DNA from: Christensenella sp. UBA4379 | GTDB lineage: Bacteria > Bacillota > Clostridia > Christensenellales > Aristaeellaceae | Length of the DNA: 33,526 nt | Assembly (NCBI GenBank): GCA_002391225.1 | Contig: DGRV01000082.1 | Coordinates: forward strand, 2,740 to 36,265 | Reading direction: 5' to 3' | Shown here: in pieces, positions 29,433 through 33,526 of the stretch | How the letters are laid out: every line of letters starts with the position of its first letter | Position numbering within the stretch: the first letter of the stretch is position 1 | The notes under the pieces: model-generated | What the model was told of the DNA's origin: nothing | Seen by the model: only the letters and a program-made list of their open reading frames with translations | Database searches by the model: none | Program-made: the position numbers and the translations under genes

Positions 29433-31115
29433 GGTTTTCAGCTGGATCTGGACGTTTAGTTTCAGGAGGATCTCTCTGGCGATGGACAGGCCCAGGCCGC
29501 TGCCCTGGCCGGCGTGGCTCTTGTCCGCCTGGTGAAAGCGTTCAAACACCAGACGGCTGCTCTCTTCGTCCATCCCGATGCCGTTGTCGCGCACGAAGAA
29601 TCGAACGCCGGTCACGATGCCGTCCGTCTCGCTGAGCTCCGCCCCCAGGACAATCTTCCCGCCCTCGGGCGTATATTTCCTGGCGTTGTCCAGGAAAATC
29701 GTCAGGACCTCCGTCAGCCGGTCTTCGTTGGTGATGATGGAGGGAAGCTCCTCCTCGGGCACCTCCAGCGACAGGGTCTGGCGCTTTTCGGCAAAGCTTT
29801 TCTTGTTCAGGTCAAAGAGCTCCCACATGATCTCCGTGGGCTCGACCTTTTCCATCTCGAACGCGGCGGGGTTGGACTGAAGGCCGCTCAGCTCCAGCAG
29901 GTCGTTGACCAGGCGGGACAGGCGGCGGACCTCGTCCACGATGATGCCGTAATAGCGCATCCGCTCCTGTTCGTCCGTCACCAGGCCGTCCCGAAGGCCC
30001 TCCGCCAGGCCGCGCATATTGGCCAAAGGCGTCCTTAACTCGTGGGAGATATTGGCTACATATTCATATCGGGTGCGGGACAGGCGTTCGCCCTCGGTGA
30101 TGTCCCGGATACAGGCGATCGCGCCGTTCTGCCCGTCCAGGCCCGGCAGCATGGTGATGTCGTACTGCAGCACCGTTTTGCCCTGGTTCAGCTTGCCGGA
30201 GCCCTCCCGCTTCTGTTTGAGCGCCGCGCGCAGGGCGTCCGACACTTCCTGATACGCCGGGGCGTCTTCCCCGCCCAGCAGGGTCAGGCAGGCCCGGTTC
30301 CGCTGCAGGACCCGGCCGTCCTCCGTCATGGTCAGGACGCCTTCGCTCAGGCCCTCCAGGATGCGGAGCATGTTTTCCTTTTCCTGGTTTAAGTCCCGGA
30401 TGGTTTTAGACACCTGGGCCGACATGTGGTTAAACGCCGACGCCACGTCAGCCATTTCCCCGGGCATGTCCGTCGTCACCAGGGCAGCCTTCCCCTGCTC
30501 CACGTCCTGGGCCGCGGCCTTGAGGGCCTTGAGCGGGCGCATCGCCCGCCGCCCTGCAAAAGCGAATACAGCGATCAGCAGCAGCAGCACCGGAACCAGC
30601 CATAAAAGGAGCTTGTTTCTAAAATTGGTCAACGTCCACTGAAACACGCGCAGCGGCTTTCCGGCCAGGATATAATCCCCGGCCTCCGTCCGCTCCCCGT
30701 GAATCAGCACCAGGCTGTTGTTGTCCTGCACGGAAAGGTTGATGGCGCTTCCCGTGCGCAGCTGTTCCAGATAGTATCTCAGCTTGCTGGAGCCGAAGTA
30801 CGGCACGCCCAGCTCCGTATAGGCGATCACCCGGCCGCTGCTGTCCGCCAGCAGGAGAAAAACGTCCCCCGGGTTGATGGTCGGATTGACGATGGACTGA
30901 AGCTCCATCTGCCACAGCCACCCGCTGTTGTACAGGGCCAGCTTTTCCCTGGCGGTCTGCGCCGCGCTCTCCAGTTCCTTGCGGTCCGAAAGGGTGAAGG
31001 TGCTCCTGGACAGCCGGCCGGTCAGCTCATAGATCACCGCCCCCGCGAGCAGGACGATCAGCGCCATGACCACGCAGAACTTGGCCAGCAGGGACATCCC
31101 TTCGCGTTTACGCAT
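29385..31115 (-). CDS. Membrane sensor histidine kinase (HAMP, PAS, HisKA, HATPase)
   Basis: 576 residues. Order: membrane helix about 11-31, outer sensor domain about 35-165, second helix about 168-187, HAMP linker about 188-240, PAS-like domain about 245-340, HisKA with the phospho-acceptor H358 (VANISHELRTPLANM), and an ATPase domain with FLDNARKYTPEGG (N box), DNGIGMDEE (G1) and GSGLGLSI (G2). The architecture is of the WalK/PhoR type. It overlaps the response regulator gene by eight bases, forming one two-component system. The cue is unknown; the outer domain has no recognised ligand motif. The last 48 coding bases also exist as a second copy downstream in the repeat region. Confidence 0.95.
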   Translation of the reverse strand: MRKREGMSLLAKFCVVMALIVLLAGAVIYELTGRLSRSTFTLSDRKELESAAQTAREKLALYNSGWLWQMELQSIVNPTINPGDVFLLLADSSGRVIAYTELGVPYFGSSKLRYYLEQLRTGSAINLSVQDNNSLVLIHGERTEAGDYILAGKPLRVFQWTLTNFRNKLLLWLVPVLLLLIAVFAFAGRRAMRPLKALKAAAQDVEQGKAALVTTDMPGEMADVASAFNHMSAQVSKTIRDLNQEKENMLRILEGLSEGVLTMTEDGRVLQRNRACLTLLGGEDAPAYQEVSDALRAALKQKREGSGKLNQGKTVLQYDITMLPGLDGQNGAIACIRDITEGERLSRTRYEYVANISHELRTPLANMRGLAEGLRDGLVTDEQERMRYYGIIVDEVRRLSRLVNDLLELSGLQSNPAAFEMEKVEPTEIMWELFDLNKKSFAEKRQTLSLEVPEEELPSIITNEDRLTEVLTIFLDNARKYTPEGGKIVLGAELSETDGIVTGVRFFVRDNGIGMDEESSRLVFERFHQADKSHAGQGSGLGLSIAREILLKLNVQIQLKTKPGEGSEFSFVLPVP

Positions 31116-31803
31116 CCGCCTCTTCCACCTTATATCCTACGCCGTAGACGGATTTGAGCACGACGCCGGCGTTCTCCGGCAGCTTTTTGCGGATCCGCTT
31201 GATGGAGGTATCCACCACCCGGGGATCGCCGTCAAAGTCGAAGCCCCAGATATTGTCCAGCAGCTGCTCCCGAGTGAACACCTGGCGCGGATGGCTGGCC
31301 ATCAGGTGGAGGATTTCCACTTCCTTGGGCGAAAGCACCACCGGCTCCCCGTTCACATGGACCTCGTAGCATTTGAGGTTCACCGTGATATTGCCCACGG
31401 ACAGCACGCTGTCGTCCGGGGAGGTCTCCATCCGGTTGACCCGGCGGAAAATGACCGCGATCCTGGACACGACCTCCCTGGGGCTGAAGGGCTTCACGAT
31501 ATAATCGTCCGCTCCCAGCGCAAAGCCCAGGAGCTTGTCGACCTCTTCCCCCTTGGCGGTCAGGATGATGATCGGGGTCATGCTGACGGCGCGAATGTCC
31601 GCGCAGACCTGGGTCCCCGAACGGCCGGGCATCATGATGTCCAGAATCAGCAGATCCGGCCGCATCCTTTCAAACGCTTCCATGACCTCGTCGCCGCGGA
31701 AAACGGAAAAAACTTCATACCCCTCCCGGGTCAGATAGATCCGGAGCGACTCGTGGATCCCCAGCTCGTCGTCCGCGATCATGATCAATTTTTTCTTGGC
31801 CAT
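31108..31803 (-). CDS. OmpR/PhoB-family response regulator
   Basis: 231 residues. Receiver domain with the acidic pair D11-D12, phospho-acceptor D55 (LLILDIMMPG) and K104 (VKPFSP). The C-terminal winged helix is of the OmpR/PhoB type, with LSPKEVEILHLMASHPRQVFTREQLLDNIWG and RVVDTSIKRIRKKL. It is phosphorylated by the downstream histidine kinase and binds DNA as a dimer. The ATG at 31803 has GGGAGG eight bases upstream; the frame is open further up but those residues do not match the family. Targets are not evident in the window. Confidence 0.95.
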   Translation of the reverse strand: MAKKKLIMIADDELGIHESLRIYLTREGYEVFSVFRGDEVMEAFERMRPDLLILDIMMPGRSGTQVCADIRAVSMTPIIILTAKGEEVDKLLGFALGADDYIVKPFSPREVVSRIAVIFRRVNRMETSPDDSVLSVGNITVNLKCYEVHVNGEPVVLSPKEVEILHLMASHPRQVFTREQLLDNIWGFDFDGDPRVVDTSIKRIRKKLPENAGVVLKSVYGVGYKVEEADA

Positions 31804-31888
31804 CTGTCTATCCTCCCGATGTTCAGCGGCGTCTGTCCCCCGGCCGCTGCCGGGGACCGCCGAACTGTGCCGGAATCCATCCCGAATC

Positions 31889-31917
31889 ATTATACCCGGA
31901 CGCCGCCTTCCCGTAAA
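31889..31917 (-). promoter_or_regulatory. Proximal promoter candidate of the two-component operon
   Basis: Minus strand TTTACG (31917-31912), 17 bases, TATAAT (31894-31889), about 86 bases before the start codon. Confidence 0.45.
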
Positions 31918-31945
31918 GAGCGCGACACCTTCCGGACACAGTTGA

Positions 31946-31974
31946 ATTATACAATAAACCAGCCAAAAACGCAA
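31946..31974 (-). promoter_or_regulatory. Distal promoter candidate of the two-component operon
   Basis: Minus strand TTGCGT (31974-31969), 17 bases, TATAAT (31951-31946). The -10 is perfect and the -35 is weak. Confidence 0.45.
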
Positions 31975-32085
31975 ACCATTCGCCCGGGAGAGACGGGGAC
32001 CCGCGCGCGCCTCTGCGGCCGGGGACGCGCTTGGTTTTTCCAGCTTTTTTCACGTCATCTGTATCGTATCTTCGGATAACACCCA
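31975..32085. other. Non-coding gap with GC-rich segment
   Basis: Part of the 348-base gap between the response regulator and the MerR gene. It has a GC-rich stretch (about 31981-32027) with small possible hairpins but no convincing promoter, ORF or RNA gene. Confidence 0.4.
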
Positions 32086-32124
32086 AAAGGGCTGCCGCAG
32101 TTTTTACATCTGCAGCAGCCCTTT
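32086..32124 (-). terminator. Terminator after the MerR-family gene
   Basis: AAAGGGCTGCCGCAG (32086-32100) pairs with CTGCAGCAGCCCTTT (32110-32124) with one mismatch and a nine-base loop; TTTTG follows on the minus strand. It lies 28 bases past the stop. Confidence 0.75.
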
Positions 32125-32151
32125 GAAAAATGTCCGTATTTACTTCATGGT

Positions 32152-33045
32152 TTACTTCACGTACAGCGCGAAATGGTTCAGCCCGTCGCCGCTCCGGCCC
32201 GTGCGGCACGTGATTCCTCCCTTCGCGGCGTCATGGCGGACAGCCATCACGGCCAGCAGCAGGGTGGGGAACCCGAAGTCCAGCACCGGACTGTCGTCCC
32301 GAACGGTAAAGACAAAGTATTTCTTCCTGTCAGTCTTCATAGGCGGCAGTTCGTTGATCCACTCGCTGACATGCGTCCAGCCGTCCCGCGAAAACACCTT
32401 TTCCGCATCCGTGGGAATCTCTTCCAAAGGTTCCGCGTCAGCTCCGGAAAGGGAGAGGATCAGTTCGTTCTGATCGTCCTTTATATCGTCCGCGAGCAGC
32501 TTGTCCATCACTTCCTTCATGACGGCGCGGTTTCTGTCGTCCATCTGCCTGGCAATATCGTCCGCGTTGTTTCGGATTTCCGTCACCCAGTCCGTCATCT
32601 GCTCATGCACCCTGGCGCTGATCTCCGTCTCCCCCACCGCATCCAGGCCCAGCTCCGCCCACAGGGCCGGACGATCTGCCTGTTTTTCTATAAAACCGGT
32701 GAACGTGTTGATGAGATTCCGCATTTCCATCGTTTCTTCGAGATATGACTGTTGTATTTCCCGGATCAGCTCGATCTTCCTGTGCTGCTCTTGGATTTTC
32801 CGCTCAAACGCTTCCATCAGCCCTTCGTCGTCCGCTCCCAGCAGGGCCTTGATCTCCTCGATCGAAAAGTCCGCCCGCTGCAGATTCTTGATCTTCACAA
32901 ATTGGACGGCCTGTTCTTCCTCATAGTACCGGTACCCCGTCCATTCATCCACCTTTGCCGGAATCAGAAGACCGATCCTGTCATAGAAGCGCAGCGTCTG
33001 CGTATGACAACCGCACAGCTTCGCGAACCCCCGGATGGTAATCAT
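32152..33045 (-). CDS. MerR-family regulator with large ligand-binding C-terminal domain
   Basis: 297 residues. The N-terminal MerR helix-turn-helix is clear (ITIRGFAKLCGCHTQTLRFYDRIGLL, then GYRYYEEEQAVQFVKIKNLQ), followed by a long coiled coil (about 75-125) and a C-terminal region of about 170 residues, including a strand-rich part (KYFVFTVRDDSPVLDFG) that is probably the effector domain. MerR proteins with such domains respond to drugs or stress molecules; the ligand is unknown. The ATG at 33045 has GGAGG and GGAGG upstream. Its own promoter has the unusual 19-base spacer with a central dyad, so autoregulation by DNA twisting is likely. No obvious efflux partner is nearby. Confidence 0.92.
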   Translation of the reverse strand: MITIRGFAKLCGCHTQTLRFYDRIGLLIPAKVDEWTGYRYYEEEQAVQFVKIKNLQRADFSIEEIKALLGADDEGLMEAFERKIQEQHRKIELIREIQQSYLEETMEMRNLINTFTGFIEKQADRPALWAELGLDAVGETEISARVHEQMTDWVTEIRNNADDIARQMDDRNRAVMKEVMDKLLADDIKDDQNELILSLSGADAEPLEEIPTDAEKVFSRDGWTHVSEWINELPPMKTDRKKYFVFTVRDDSPVLDFGFPTLLLAVMAVRHDAAKGGITCRTGRSGDGLNHFALYVK

Positions 33046-33065
33046 ACCTCCACCTCCTCACCGGC

Positions 33066-33096
33066 ATGGTATCATTGCACATAAGTGCAAGGTCAA
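33066..33096 (-). promoter_or_regulatory. MerR-type promoter and operator
   Basis: Minus strand TTGACC (33096-33091), 19 bases, TACCAT (33071-33066). The spacer contains the dyad TTGCAC-TTAT-GTGCAA (33090-33075). A 19-base spacer with a central dyad is the known layout for MerR-activated promoters. Confidence 0.88.
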
Positions 33097-33169
33097 GGGG
33101 AAAAATGAACACAGCTCGCCGCATCGCAAACAGACCGTTTGGCCGGTTCATTCATTGATCATCCGTCTG

Positions 33170-33526
33170 CTATCCAATGACCTGCTGCACCCGTTTCAGA
33201 TACTTGGCAGGGATGGGCTTTTCCAGCTGCCAGACGATATTCATGGGCTTGCTGCCGGTATGGCTGACATAGGCGGCCTGGCCCAGGAAGGTATAGGGCG
33301 CGGTCCCCAGGGCGTCCTGCTTGAATTCACGGACAAACAGCAGAATTCTGCCTCCCTGGGCTGCGTGATGGATATACCGACGGCCGGTCGGCGAATCAGC
33401 CGCGGTGGTGGACTGGCTCTGCCAGTGGAACAGGGAAGGGCTGATGGCGTAGTCCTCATACATGGTGGTGGGCGAATAATCCTTGTCGCTCTTGTTGAGG
33501 GTGATCAGGAACACGTCGATTTTCTT
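33170..33526 (-). CDS. C-terminal fragment of a DUF3427 protein (helicase-type), N-terminus outside the window
   Basis: 118 residues are visible, in frame to the last base, ending at TAG 33170. The segment FLITLNKSDKDYSPTTMYEDYAISPSLFHWQSQS and the later GRILLFVREFKQD and YTFLGQAAYVSHTGSKPMNIVWQLEKPIPAKYL match the C-terminal domain DUF3427. In many bacteria this domain follows a phospholipase-D-like and a DEAD/DEAH superfamily II helicase domain, and such proteins have been noted near defence genes. Only the tail is present here, so neither the helicase part nor a defence role can be shown. Confidence 0.75.
   Translation of the reverse strand, partial: KKIDVFLITLNKSDKDYSPTTMYEDYAISPSLFHWQSQSTTAADSPTGRRYIHHAAQGGRILLFVREFKQDALGTAPYTFLGQAAYVSHTGSKPMNIVWQLEKPIPAKYLKRVQQVIG

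Overview
The window looks like a chromosomal stretch of a high-GC, Gram-positive member of the Bacillota, most likely a gut or rumen clostridium. Supporting signs are Shine-Dalgarno sequences of the AGGAGG type, sigma-A-like promoters, Lgt, LytR-CpsA-Psr, Hsp33, ComEB and RecX, an OmpR/PhoB two-component pair, BspA-like surface proteins and no outer-membrane genes. The species call is inference. No rRNA, tRNA, CRISPR array, transposase or phage gene was seen.

Layout. 1-1915 (minus): metal-efflux unit with a separate small HMA protein and a CPC-type P1B ATPase cut by the window edge, behind a strong promoter and a perfect ArsR/SmtB-like operator. 1925-4417 (minus): XRE-type regulator plus a membrane Ser/Thr kinase-like protein with a leucine-rich-repeat ectodomain, which probably starts at a CTG codon. 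4553-9486 (plus): two secreted surface proteins (BspA-type LRR; LRR plus right-handed beta-helix) of lower GC than their surroundings. 9540-15535 (plus): mtnN, then a tightly coupled run comEB, LCP protein, lgt, beta-lactamase-fold hydrolase, recX, trmO. 15574-17678 (plus): exported flavinylated fumarate/urocanate-reductase-like protein. 17749-20237 (plus): HxlR regulator, then a SirTM-like sirtuin coupled to a DUF1848 protein with radical-SAM-type cysteines.

20253-29062 (minus): a long co-directional block: DUF624-like membrane protein, methyltransferase, hslO, TPR protein, HEAT protein, zinc-ribbon/TPR membrane protein, sugar isomerase-like protein and Gfo/Idh/MocA oxidoreductase, closed by a 20-bp-stem terminator. 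29385-31974 (minus): response regulator and histidine kinase. 32086-33096 (minus): MerR regulator with a textbook 19-bp-spacer promoter. 33170-33526 (minus): C-terminal end of a DUF3427 protein.

The most unusual content is intergenic. Three loci (about 10321-10435, 27115-27246 and 29096-29385) hold heptanucleotide repeats arranged as facing, inverted arrays around a core with CGTTCGC/CGCTC words. Two use a GGTAGGA heptad and one a GAGTGGA heptad. One array supplies the stop codon of the methyltransferase gene. Another has been duplicated in tandem together with the last 48 bases of the histidine-kinase gene. They look like a family of small, non-coding, recombining repeat elements.
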